Assembly: GCA_004570425.1 (NCBI GenBank)
Contig: SPQJ01000011.1
Span: 32,337-96,336 of the forward strand
Length of the DNA: 64,000 bases
Source: Bacillus sp. AZ43
GTDB lineage: Bacteria > Actinomycetota > Actinomycetes > Mycobacteriales > Geodermatophilaceae
Direction of reading: 5' to 3'
The notes beneath the pieces are model-generated. The model had not been told where the DNA came from. It did not search any database and saw nothing but the letters and a program-made list of their open reading frames with translations. Both the position numbers and the translations under genes were made by a program. Of this stretch, positions 55,875 through 63,232 are shown piece after piece; positions within the stretch are counted from its first letter, which is position 1, and each line of letters begins with the position of its first letter.

Positions 55875-57176
55875 TCACACGCCGGGCGTCAGCAGGGCCA
55901 CGCACTCCACGTGCGCGGTCATCGGGAAGGCGTCGAAGGCCCGGACGGCGGCCAGCTGCCACCCCGCGTCGGCCAGGACGGCGACGTCCCGGGCCAGGGC
56001 GGCCGGGTCGCACGCCACGTACACCACGGCCCGCGCGCCGCTCGCGGCGAGCAGCCGGCTCACCTCCCGGCCGGCGCCGGCCCGCGGCGGGTCCAGGACG
56101 ACGACGTCCGGGGTCCCGAGCTCCGCCAGGAGGTCGCCGAGCCCGGCGGCGTCCACGGCGCCCTCCCAGACCTCGGCCTGCGGGAACCCCGACAGGTTGG
56201 CGTCGGCGGCGGCGCAGGCGCCCGGGTCGGCCTCCACGCAGACCACCCGCCCCTCCGCGCCGGCAGCGGGCGCGAGCGCCCCGCCGAACAGCCCGGCACC
56301 GGCGTAGAGGTCGAGCACCGTCTCGCCGGGGCGGACGCCGGCGAACGCGGTGACGGCCCCGACGAGGGCGTCGGCCGCGGCGGGGTGCACCTGCCAGAAG
56401 CCGGTCCCCTCGACCTCCCAGTCGCGGCCGCCCGCGCGACGCTCCGCGCGGCCGACCGGCTCCTCGGGCAGGTCACCACCGGGCCGCACCACCCGGCTCG
56501 ACGTCGGCCGGCCCTGCCGGTCCAGCCGGCTGGTGGTCACGGCGCCGGTCGAGTCGACCGACACGTCGACGGCGCCCGCGCCCGGCCAGCGCCGGCCGAG
56601 GACGGCGGCCGCCGCCGGCTCCACGGTGATCGGGCAGTCGTCGAGGACGACGACGTCGTGCGAGCGGTGCCGGCGCAGCCCGGGCGCGCCCGAGCGGTCG
56701 ACGGCGAACCGGGCCCGCGACCGCCAGCGCAGCGGCCCGCCGGGCAGCTCCTCGACCCTCACGTCGACGTCGATGCCGGCCAGGCGCGCGAACTGCTCGG
56801 CGACCACGGCCGCCTTGAGCCGTCGCTGCGCCGCGGGGTCGACGTGCTGCCAGTCGCAGCCGCCGCACTTCCCCGGACCGGAGTACGGGCAGGGCCGCTC
56901 GACCCGGTCGGGCGAGGCCTCCACCACCTCGATGGCGTCGGCGCGGCAGAAGCCGGGATGCCGGTCCTCGGTCACCCGCACCCGGACCCGCTCACCGGGC
57001 AGGGTGTGCCGCACGAAGACCACCCGACCCTCGTGCCGCGCGACGCAGTGCCCCCCGTGCGCGACAGCGCCCACGGTGACCTCGAACTCGCGGCCGAGCC
57101 ACCCGAGCCCCTTGGCCCCCTGCAGGGGCCCGCGCCGAGCTCGCGAGGCGTGGGGGGCAGGGGGTCCTTCAGCCAT
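55875..57176 (-). CDS. TrmA/RlmD-type RNA uracil-C5 methyltransferase
   Basis: A SAM-dependent methyltransferase making 5-methyluridine in rRNA or tRNA. The TRAM domain reads EVTVGAVAHGGHCVARHEGRVVFVRHTLPGERV. The iron-sulfur Cys set is in CPYSGPGKCGGCDWQH plus DDCPI. SAM motif I is VLDLYAGAGLFG, and the catalytic Cys is in VYVACDPAALARD. The ATG at 57176 is the first in frame. It lies in the 3' end of the APC permease gene, and the first 21-22 codons come from the GC-rich repeat element (copy B). The true start may instead be further in, near the TRAM domain. Confidence 0.9.
   Translation of the reverse strand: MAEGPPAPHASRARRGPLQGAKGLGWLGREFEVTVGAVAHGGHCVARHEGRVVFVRHTLPGERVRVRVTEDRHPGFCRADAIEVVEASPDRVERPCPYSGPGKCGGCDWQHVDPAAQRRLKAAVVAEQFARLAGIDVDVRVEELPGGPLRWRSRARFAVDRSGAPGLRRHRSHDVVVLDDCPITVEPAAAAVLGRRWPGAGAVDVSVDSTGAVTTSRLDRQGRPTSSRVVRPGGDLPEEPVGRAERRAGGRDWEVEGTGFWQVHPAAADALVGAVTAFAGVRPGETVLDLYAGAGLFGGALAPAAGAEGRVVCVEADPGACAAADANLSGFPQAEVWEGAVDAAGLGDLLAELGTPDVVVLDPPRAGAGREVSRLLAASGARAVVYVACDPAALARDVAVLADAGWQLAAVRAFDAFPMTAHVECVALLTPGV
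57115..57171. repeat. GC-rich palindromic element, copy B (after APC permease stop)
   Basis: Begins at the stop codon of the APC permease gene (minus strand: TGA, then AGGACCCCCTGCCCCCC) and ends with GCAGGGGGCC. The two CCCCCTGC/GCAGGGGG ends pair, giving a long hairpin. It matches copy A after uvrB over about 50 nt with few differences. It lies inside the predicted 5' coding part of the methyltransferase gene and is read in frame there. Confidence 0.62.
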
Positions 57177-59205
57177 AAGGAGTCGGCTCGACCTCGTCGT
57201 CGGTGACCCCGCGGCGCAGGTCGCCGGGCGCCGGGCCACCGCGCGACCCGTCGTCGTCCCGGCCGATGGAGCTCTCCAGCTGCCACGGCACCGTGGTGAT
57301 CATCACGCCGGGCTGGAACTGCAGCCGGGCGCGCAGCCGCAGCGCGCTCTGGTTGTGCAGCGCGTTCTCCCACCAGTGCCCGACCACGTACTGCGGCACG
57401 AAGACCACGACCAGCTCACGGGGGCTGTCGCGGCGGATGCCCTTGACGAAGTCGACGACCGGGCGGGTGATCTCCCGGTACGGCGACTCGACGACGGTCA
57501 GCGGCACCGGGATGTCGAAGCGCTCCCAGTCGGCCTGCAGCTGCCGGGTGTCGGCGTCGTCCACGTTGACCGTCAGCGCAGTGAGCGCGTCGGGGCGGGT
57601 GGCCTTGGCGAACGCCAGAGCCCGCAGCGTCGGCTTGTGCACCTTGGACACCAGGACGACGGCGTGCACCTTGCTCGGCAGGAGCCGGGACGCCGAGTCG
57701 GGCACCAGCTGGTCGGAGACGTTCGAGTAGTGCCGGTTGATCGCCCGCATCAGGCCGAACAGGATCGGCATCGCCACGACGACCAGCCACGCGCCGTGGG
57801 TGAACTTCGTGACCACGATGATCACCAGGACGACGGTGGTGAGGCTGCCGCCGACGGCGTTGATGACCTGCGACCGGCGCATCCGGCGGCGGGCGGACGC
57901 GTCCTGCTCGGCGCGCATCTCCCGGTTCCAGTGCCGGACCATGCCCCACTGGCCGATGGTGAAGCTGGTGAAGACACCGATGATGTAGAGCTGGATCAGC
58001 CGGGTGACGTCGGCGTCGAAGGCGACGATGAGCAGCGCGGCGAACCCGGCGAGCAGCAGGATGCCGTTGCTGAACACCAGCTTGTCGCCGCGGGTGTGCA
58101 GCTGGCGGGGCATGAACCGGTCCTGGGCGAGCACCGACCCGAGCAGCGGGAAGCCGTTGAAGGCGGTGTTGGCCGCCAGGATCAGCACCAGCGCCGTCGC
58201 GGCCTGGATGACGTAGAAGCCGATCGAGCCGTCGCCGCCGAACGTGGCGGCGGCGATCTGCGCGATGACGGTCCGCTGGGGCTCGGTCTCGCAGTTCGCG
58301 AAACCCTCGAGGTCGCAGGGGTGCTCGACGTACTTGACGTCGGCCATCAGGGCGAGCGCCGTGACACCGGCGAACATCGTCGCGGCGATGCCGCCCATCA
58401 GGGCCAGCGTCGTCGCCGCGTTCCGGCTCTTCGGCGGGCGGAACGCCGGGACGCCGTTGGCGATCGCCTCGACGCCGGTCAGCGCGGTGCAGCCGGACGC
58501 GAAGGCGCGCAGCGCGAACAGCACCAGGGCCACCCCGGCGAGCTGGTCGTAGTCCGGCTCCGGCGTGACCGTGTACTGCGCCGTCTCCGACACCAGCCCG
58601 CCACCGAAGTACCACCGGACGAGCCCGGTCACGATCATCACGCCGATGCTGGCGATGAACAGGTACGTCGGCAGGGCGAAGGCCTTGCCCGACTCCCGGA
58701 GCCCACGCAGGTTGGCCGCGGCGAGCACGGCGACGAGGCCGACGGCGATCAGCACGCGGTGCTGGTGGAGCGACGGGAACGCCGAGATGATGTTGTCCGT
58801 GCCCGCCGACACCGACACCGCCACGGTGAGGACGTAGTCGACCAGCAGCGCGCTGGCGACGACGAGCCCGGCGAACTGCCCGTGGTTCTTCATCGCGACC
58901 TCGTAGTCGCCGCCACCCGAGGGGTAGGCGCGCACCACCTGCCGGTAGCTGAGGACGACGGTGATCAGGAGCAGCACGACGGCCATCGCCAGCCATGGCG
59001 CCAGGTAGAGGAATGCCGTCCCCGCCAGGGTCAGGACGATCAGGATCTCCTGCGTGGCGTAGGCCACGGAGGACAGCGGGTCGCTGGCGAAGATGGGTAG
59101 CGCGTAGCGCTTCGGCAGCAGCGACTCGCCCAGGCGGTCGCTGCGGACGGCGCGTCCGAGGACGAGCCGTTTCGGGAGTTGTCCGAGCTCGGACAGGCGT
59201 GGCAC
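57169..59205 (-). CDS. APC family amino acid/cation permease
   Basis: A 678-residue permease of the amino acid-polyamine-organocation superfamily with about twelve membrane spans (about 30-480). Key stretches are FASDPLSSVAYATQEILIVL, YPSGGGDYEVAMKNHGQFAGLVVASALLVDYVLTVAVS and ALTGVEAIANGVPAFRPPKSRNA. A 190-residue cytoplasmic C-terminal domain (HKPTLRALAFAKATRPDALTALTVNVD) resembles USP-like regulatory domains. Close relatives include KimA-type potassium importers. Divergent from two TrkA genes, which supports a role in potassium or osmotic balance. Start is GTG at 59205. The stop is followed at once by repeat copy B. Confidence 0.92.
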   Translation of the reverse strand: MPRLSELGQLPKRLVLGRAVRSDRLGESLLPKRYALPIFASDPLSSVAYATQEILIVLTLAGTAFLYLAPWLAMAVVLLLITVVLSYRQVVRAYPSGGGDYEVAMKNHGQFAGLVVASALLVDYVLTVAVSVSAGTDNIISAFPSLHQHRVLIAVGLVAVLAAANLRGLRESGKAFALPTYLFIASIGVMIVTGLVRWYFGGGLVSETAQYTVTPEPDYDQLAGVALVLFALRAFASGCTALTGVEAIANGVPAFRPPKSRNAATTLALMGGIAATMFAGVTALALMADVKYVEHPCDLEGFANCETEPQRTVIAQIAAATFGGDGSIGFYVIQAATALVLILAANTAFNGFPLLGSVLAQDRFMPRQLHTRGDKLVFSNGILLLAGFAALLIVAFDADVTRLIQLYIIGVFTSFTIGQWGMVRHWNREMRAEQDASARRRMRRSQVINAVGGSLTTVVLVIIVVTKFTHGAWLVVVAMPILFGLMRAINRHYSNVSDQLVPDSASRLLPSKVHAVVLVSKVHKPTLRALAFAKATRPDALTALTVNVDDADTRQLQADWERFDIPVPLTVVESPYREITRPVVDFVKGIRRDSPRELVVVFVPQYVVGHWWENALHNQSALRLRARLQFQPGVMITTVPWQLESSIGRDDDGSRGGPAPGDLRRGVTDDEVEPTPYG

Positions 59206-59378
59206 GGCGGCGATGGTACGGAGCGAATGGCACCGGATGCCGCCGCCCGGGCCGCGCGCCCCGCCCGACGGAGGGAGATCACCCTCCGCGGCCGCAACGG
59301 CGCCCGCGCCGGGTGTAGCTTCGCGCCCGGTACGCGCGGCGGTCGGCGCTCGCGCGACGAGGCTTGCGGGAGTTCGAC
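59206..59378. other. Divergent promoter region between APC permease and trkA genes
   Basis: 173 bp. A GGAGGG/CCCTCC hairpin lies near 59270-59287, and TAGCTT near 59310 could be a -10 for the trkA operon. No c-di-AMP riboswitch landmarks were recognised. Confidence 0.4.
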
Positions 59379-60047
59379 GTGCACGTGGTCGTGATGGGCT
59401 GCGGACGCGTCGGCTCCGCCATCGCCCGGCGGCTCGAGGACGCGGGGCACAGCGTCGCCGTGATCGACCAGGACCCGGCCGCGTTCCGCCGCCTGGGCCC
59501 CGAGTTCGCCGGCCGGCAGGTCACCGGCCTCGGTTTCGACCGGCAGACGCTCCTCGACGCGGGGATCGACTCCGCCGGCGCCTTCGCCGCCGTGAGCAGC
59601 GGCGACAACTCGAACATCATCAGCGCACGGGTGGCCCGGGAGACCTTCGGCGTCCAGCACGTCGTCGCCCGGATCTACGACTCCAAGCGGGCCGAGGTCT
59701 ACGAGCGCATGGGGATCCCCAGCGTGGCCACTGTCCCGTGGACGGTGAACCGCCTGCTGCGCGAGCTGCTCTCGGTGAAGGTCAGCGAGCTGTGGCGGGA
59801 GCCGACCGGCAAGGTGCTGCTGATGCGGGTCACCGTCACCGAGGGCTGGGTGGGCCGCAAGCTGGCCGACCTGGAGGCCGCCTCGGGCGCGCGGGCCGCC
59901 TGGGTCGTCCGCTTCGGCGAGGCCCAGCTGCCCACGCCGACCACGGTGCTGCAGGACGGCGACCAGCTCGTCGTCGCCACCACCGACGACATCACCGGCC
60001 GCGTCCACGAGGTCGTCGAGCAGGGACCCCAGGGAGGCGGGCACTGA
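59379..60047 (+). CDS. trkA: TrkA-type potassium regulatory protein (first)
   Basis: A 222-residue RCK protein that binds NAD(H) and gates a K+ transporter. The Rossmann motif VVMGCGRVGSAIARRLEDAGHSVAVIDQD is at the very N-terminus, and an RCK-C domain occupies about 130-215 (TVTEGWVGRKLADLE...TTVLQDGDQLVVATT). The GTG at 59379 was preferred over a TTG at 59364, because GGGAG lies 8 nt before it and the family starts with this strand. Its stop overlaps the next trkA start by 1 bp. Matches the CeoB-CeoC pair of mycobacteria. Confidence 0.94.
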   Translation: MHVVVMGCGRVGSAIARRLEDAGHSVAVIDQDPAAFRRLGPEFAGRQVTGLGFDRQTLLDAGIDSAGAFAAVSSGDNSNIISARVARETFGVQHVVARIYDSKRAEVYERMGIPSVATVPWTVNRLLRELLSVKVSELWREPTGKVLLMRVTVTEGWVGRKLADLEAASGARAAWVVRFGEAQLPTPTTVLQDGDQLVVATTDDITGRVHEVVEQGPQGGGH

Positions 60048-60724
60048 TGCGGGTCGCCATCGTCGGCGCCGGCGCCGTCGGCCGCTCCATCGCCGGTGAG
60101 CTGCTGGGCAACGGCCACCAGGTCATGCTCATCGAGAAGGACGGCCGCAAGGTCCGCACCCGCTCGGTGCCCGGCGCGGAGTGGGTGCAGGCCGACGCCT
60201 GCGAGGTCTCCTCGCTCGAGGAGGCGCAGCTGGCCACCTGCGACGTGGTCGTCGCCGCGACCGGCGACGACAAGGCCAACCTCGTCGTCTCGCTGCTGGC
60301 CAAGACCGAGTTCGCGGTCAACCGCGTCGTCGCCCGGGTCAAGGACCCACGCAACGAGTGGCTCTACACCGAGGCGTGGGGCGTCGACGTCGCGGTGTCC
60401 ACGCCGCGCGTGCTCGCGGCGCTGGTCGAGGAGGCGGTGACCGTGGGCGACGTCGTCCGGCTCATGAGCTTCCGCAAGGGCGCGGCCAACCTGGTCGAGA
60501 TCACCCTGGCCGAGGACACTCCGTGGGTCGGCAAGCCGCTGCGCGAGGTGCCCCTCCCCCGCGAGACGGTGCTCACCGCCATCCTGCGCGGCGAGCGCGT
60601 CATCACGCCCTCGCCGGACGAGCCGCTCGAGGCCGGCGACGAGCTGCTGTTCGTCACCCACGCCGAGGTCGAGGACCAGCTGAAGACCGTGCTCGCCCCC
60701 GGGAACGGGGCCGGCCCCGTCTAA
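60047..60724 (+). CDS. trkA: TrkA-type potassium regulatory protein (second)
   Basis: A 225-residue RCK paralogue of the preceding gene: MRVAIVGAGAVGRSIAGELLGNGHQVMLIEKD (Rossmann), then an RCK-C domain (LVEITLAEDTPWVGKPLREVPLPRETVLTAILRGERVITPS). The ATG follows with TGATG overlap, so the pair is probably made in equal amounts. No TrkH/TrkG-type membrane subunit is in the window. The divergent APC permease or a distant channel is the candidate partner. It converges on the DUF3159 gene with a 4-bp overlap. Confidence 0.95.
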   Translation: MRVAIVGAGAVGRSIAGELLGNGHQVMLIEKDGRKVRTRSVPGAEWVQADACEVSSLEEAQLATCDVVVAATGDDKANLVVSLLAKTEFAVNRVVARVKDPRNEWLYTEAWGVDVAVSTPRVLAALVEEAVTVGDVVRLMSFRKGAANLVEITLAEDTPWVGKPLREVPLPRETVLTAILRGERVITPSPDEPLEAGDELLFVTHAEVEDQLKTVLAPGNGAGPV

Positions 60725-61560
60725 GCGGCGGGACCCGCCGTCGCGCGGTGGCGGTGCAGCCGGGACACCACCCAGAGGGTGACCACGATCTCGATCGCCG
60801 TCACCGGCAGGCCCAGCACGAGGGACACGGTGCCCAGGGCCGTGACGTCGTCCTCCGACTGCAGGTACAGCAGCCACTGGACGCCGCCGCGCAGCAGGAA
60901 TACCCCGCCCCACAGGACGGTCAGCCAGGCGTAGGCGCGGAGCATGCGCGGGTCGTCGCGCCAGTGCCGCTCGGGTTCGGGGTCCTTCTCGCCACGGGGT
61001 ACCTCGGGTACCGGCACCGCGCGGTGGAGGGTGGCGCGGGCGCTGTCCAGGCGCCGGCGCAGGCCGGGCACGGAGTGCGACGCCATCGCCCCCAGGTGGC
61101 TCGGCGCCAGGAACTCCGCGATCACGCCGACGAGCGGCCAGCGGAAGGCGATCGAGCCGAGCAGGACCGCGCCCAGCGCGACGTTGCGCAGGATGCCGAG
61201 CACGAAGTAGTCGCGAGCCTGCCCGGAGGCGGCGGCGATGGCCACCGCGATGCCGACGGCGAACAGCCCGCTGACCGCCTGCTGCACGCTCTCCCGCCGG
61301 ACCAGCCGCAGCACGAAGACCAGCAGCGCGGCGCCGAGGGCCGACCAGATGCCGGTGCGCAGGCCGCCGACGGAGTTGGCCACGATGAACGCGACGGTGG
61401 GCAGGGTGGCGTCGACCATGCCGCGCCAGCCGCCCAGCTGCTCGAGCACGAGGTGCCGGTCGAACACCACGGGCGGCTCGCCGGCCTCGTCCCGCGGAGC
61501 GCCCGTCCCCGGCTCCCCCGACGCGTCGGTCGCCGGCTTCTCCCCCTGGGTGCCGTCCAC
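60721..61560 (-). CDS. DUF3159 family membrane protein
   Basis: A 279-residue protein with a 40-residue acidic N-terminus and about six membrane spans. The conserved-looking start of the core is VFDRHLVLEQLGGWRGMVDATLPTVAFIVANSVGGLRTGIWSALGAALLVFVLRLVRRESVQQAVSGLFAVGIAVAIA. Then come RDYFVLGILRNVALG and a final LGLPVTAIEIVVTLWVVSRLHRHR. It matches the actinobacterial DUF3159 family found beside the OB-fold, DUF3710 and dut genes. Function unknown; often considered an intracellular septation-like protein. Start GTG at 61560, 11 bp after the OB-fold gene stop. Confidence 0.87.
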   Translation of the reverse strand: MDGTQGEKPATDASGEPGTGAPRDEAGEPPVVFDRHLVLEQLGGWRGMVDATLPTVAFIVANSVGGLRTGIWSALGAALLVFVLRLVRRESVQQAVSGLFAVGIAVAIAAASGQARDYFVLGILRNVALGAVLLGSIAFRWPLVGVIAEFLAPSHLGAMASHSVPGLRRRLDSARATLHRAVPVPEVPRGEKDPEPERHWRDDPRMLRAYAWLTVLWGGVFLLRGGVQWLLYLQSEDDVTALGTVSLVLGLPVTAIEIVVTLWVVSRLHRHRATAGPAA

Positions 61561-61571
61561 GTCGCCGGTGC

Positions 61572-61949
61572 TCAGCAGGAACCCAGTTCGTACCAGGGGT
61601 TGTAGATGACGCGCTTGCCGTCGAAGGCGGCGAACCGGCCGCGGGCGGTGAGCGTGCGGCCGGGCTCGATGCCGGGGATCCGCCGGCGCCCGAGCCAGAC
61701 CAGCGTGACCGAGCCGGAGCCGTCGAAGAGCTCCGCCTCGAGCGTGGGGACGGTCTCCCGCGGGGTGTACACGACCGACTTCAGCCGGCCGGTCACGGTG
61801 ACCACCTCCCCCTTGCGGCAGGACCCCACGGGCTCGCAGCCGGCACTGGCCGATTCGGCGCGCAGCTCCTGCGCGTCGATCGCCTGGTCGTCCGCCGTGA
61901 GCCGCTGCAGGGTGCGCGACAGCCAGCTCGGCGATCGGGTCTCGGTCAC
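61572..61949 (-). CDS. OB-fold nucleic acid-binding domain protein
   Basis: A 125-residue protein. The OB-fold spans about 45-120: GEVVTVTGRLKSVVYTPRETVPTLEAELFDGSGSVTLVWLGRRRIPGIEPGRTLTARGRFAAFDGKRVIYNPWYEL. This tRNA_anti/OB pattern binds single-stranded nucleic acid. The conserved place next to DUF3159 and DUF3710 equals Rv2694c in Mycobacterium tuberculosis. GTG at 61949 was chosen as giving a short N-terminal helix (PSWLSRTLQRLTADDQ). Two extra Cys (GCEPVGSC and a C-terminal Cys) stand out. Role unknown. Confidence 0.85.
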   Translation of the reverse strand: MTETRSPSWLSRTLQRLTADDQAIDAQELRAESASAGCEPVGSCRKGEVVTVTGRLKSVVYTPRETVPTLEAELFDGSGSVTLVWLGRRRIPGIEPGRTLTARGRFAAFDGKRVIYNPWYELGSC

Positions 61950-61977
61950 GGATCCAGCGTACGGCGCGCAGGGGCCG

Positions 61978-61996
61978 GGAGGGCCGACGTCCCTCC
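61978..61996 (-). terminator. Possible terminator of the DUF3710 gene
   Basis: GGAGGG (61978-61983) and CCCTCC (61991-61996) form a short hairpin 7 bp beyond the DUF3710 stop codon. It is weaker than the other hairpins here. Confidence 0.35.
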
Positions 61997-62002
61997 GGGG
62001 AG

Positions 62003-62710
62003 TCAGCCGGCGGGCGGGGCGGCCGGCGGCCCGCCCGCCGCCTCCTGCTGCTTGGCCAGCTGCGCGGCGGCCTGGGCCGGCAGGGTCAGGGGCAGCTGCT
62101 CGCGCACCGGCATGGGCGCGCTGCCGCGGACGACGACGATGCCGCGGAAGACCGACTCGAGGGTCGCGGCCGCCTCGGCGCTCTCGGCCGCGGGCCCGGT
62201 GATCAGCCCGCGGAGGAACCACCGGGGGCCGTCGACACCGAGGAACCGGGCGGCCCGGCGCACCGGCTGCCCCGCGGGCTGGCCGGCCGGGGCGGGCGCG
62301 GGGGCCACGATCGTGCCGGCCAGCTCGGGCCCGAAGGGACCGTCGACCTCGCGCAGCGAGCCGCCCTGGCCGGAGGCGCTCGTCACCAGGTCCTGCCGCA
62401 CGGAGTCCCAGATGCCGTCGGCCCGGGGCGCGGCGAACGCCGACACCTGGAGCATCGAGTCACCCGCCCGCAGGGTCGCGCCGATCACCTTCTGCTGCTT
62501 GTTCAGCTCGACCCGCAGGTCGGTGCCGGGCAGTGCGGGCAGCCGGATCGAGCCGAGGTCGATCCGGGCCACGCCGTCCTGCGGGGCGTCCGCGACGTCC
62601 CAGGGGCCGCTGGTCTCGGCCACCTCCCGCTCGCGGAGCTGCGGCTCCGGTGGCACGCCCCGCTCCCGCAGGCTGCGGTCGATCCGGTTCCGCCGGCGTC
62701 CGAACGGCAT
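62003..62710 (-). CDS. DUF3710 family protein
   Basis: A 235-residue soluble protein. A basic N-terminus (FGRRRNRIDRSLRERG) precedes GPWDVADAPQDGVARIDLGSIRLPALPGTDLRVELNKQQKVIGATLRAGDSMLQVSAFAAPRADGIWDSVRQDL. The core ends FLGVDGPRWFLRGLITGPAAES and LRGIVVVRGSAPMPVREQLPLTLP-like segments. This is the actinobacterial DUF3710 family, function unknown. The ATG at 62710 lies 1 bp after the dut stop, so the two are co-transcribed, as in mycobacteria (Rv2696c-Rv2697c). An Ala/Pro-rich tail ends the protein. Confidence 0.88.
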   Translation of the reverse strand: MPFGRRRNRIDRSLRERGVPPEPQLREREVAETSGPWDVADAPQDGVARIDLGSIRLPALPGTDLRVELNKQQKVIGATLRAGDSMLQVSAFAAPRADGIWDSVRQDLVTSASGQGGSLREVDGPFGPELAGTIVAPAPAPAGQPAGQPVRRAARFLGVDGPRWFLRGLITGPAAESAEAAATLESVFRGIVVVRGSAPMPVREQLPLTLPAQAAAQLAKQQEAAGGPPAAPPAG

Positions 62711-62711
62711 C

Positions 62712-63212
62712 TCAGCCCTGTCCTTCCCGAGCCGCTGCGGCCCCCTGACTGGCTCCGTGGCCCCCGGTCGAACCGTGCCCGCCGCTGCCCCGCTCGCTGT
62801 CCGGCAGCTCGTCCACCGGGAGGAACCGGGCCCGGACCACCGGCTGGACGACCAGCTGCGCGATGCGGTCCCCCCGTCGGAGGGTGATCGGCGTGGTCGG
62901 GTCCAGGTTGACCAGGTTGACCTTGATCTCGCCGCGGTAGCCGGCGTCGATGGTGCCCGGCGCGTTCACCAGGCTCAGGCCGAGGCGGTGCGCCAGTCCC
63001 GAGCGCGGGTGCACGAAGCCGGCGTAGCCCTCCGGGATCGCCACGGCCACCCCGGTACCCACCAGCGCGCGCTCGAAGGGGGCCAGCTCGACGTCCTCCG
63101 CCAGCGACAGGTCCGCGCCCGCGTCACCGGGCAGGGCGTAGCTCGGCGCGACGTCCGCCGGCGAGGACAGCCGGACCGGGACGTCGAGCGTCGGCGGGGT
63201 CGAGTCGGGCAC
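62712..63212 (-). CDS. dut: Deoxyuridine 5'-triphosphate nucleotidohydrolase (dUTPase)
   Basis: Hydrolyses dUTP to dUMP and PPi, keeping uracil out of DNA and feeding dTMP synthesis. The trimeric dUTPase motifs are PGDAGADLS (I), HPRSGLAHR (II), [13 protein letters not shown] (III) and [12 protein letters not shown] (IV). A C-terminal [10 protein letters not shown] is a variant of the Gly-rich motif V. The 166-residue length includes a 15-residue extension after motif V. GTG start at 63212. It leads the dut-DUF3710 operon. Confidence 0.97.
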   Translation of the reverse strand: MPDSTPPTLDVPVRLSSPADVAPSYALPGDAGADLSLAEDVELAPFERALVGTGVAVAIPEGYAGFVHPRSGLAHRLGLSLVNAPGTIDAGYRGEIKVNLVNLDPTTPITLRRGDRIAQLVVQPVVRARFLPVDELPDSERGSGGHGSTGGHGASQGAAAAREGQG

Positions 63213-63232
63213 GTTCCCGACCCTATAAGGCG

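Noticed and set aside
59206..59378. c-di-AMP (ydaO) riboswitch before the trkA genes
   Set aside because: Potassium genes often carry it, but the landmark segments were not found and the region is short.
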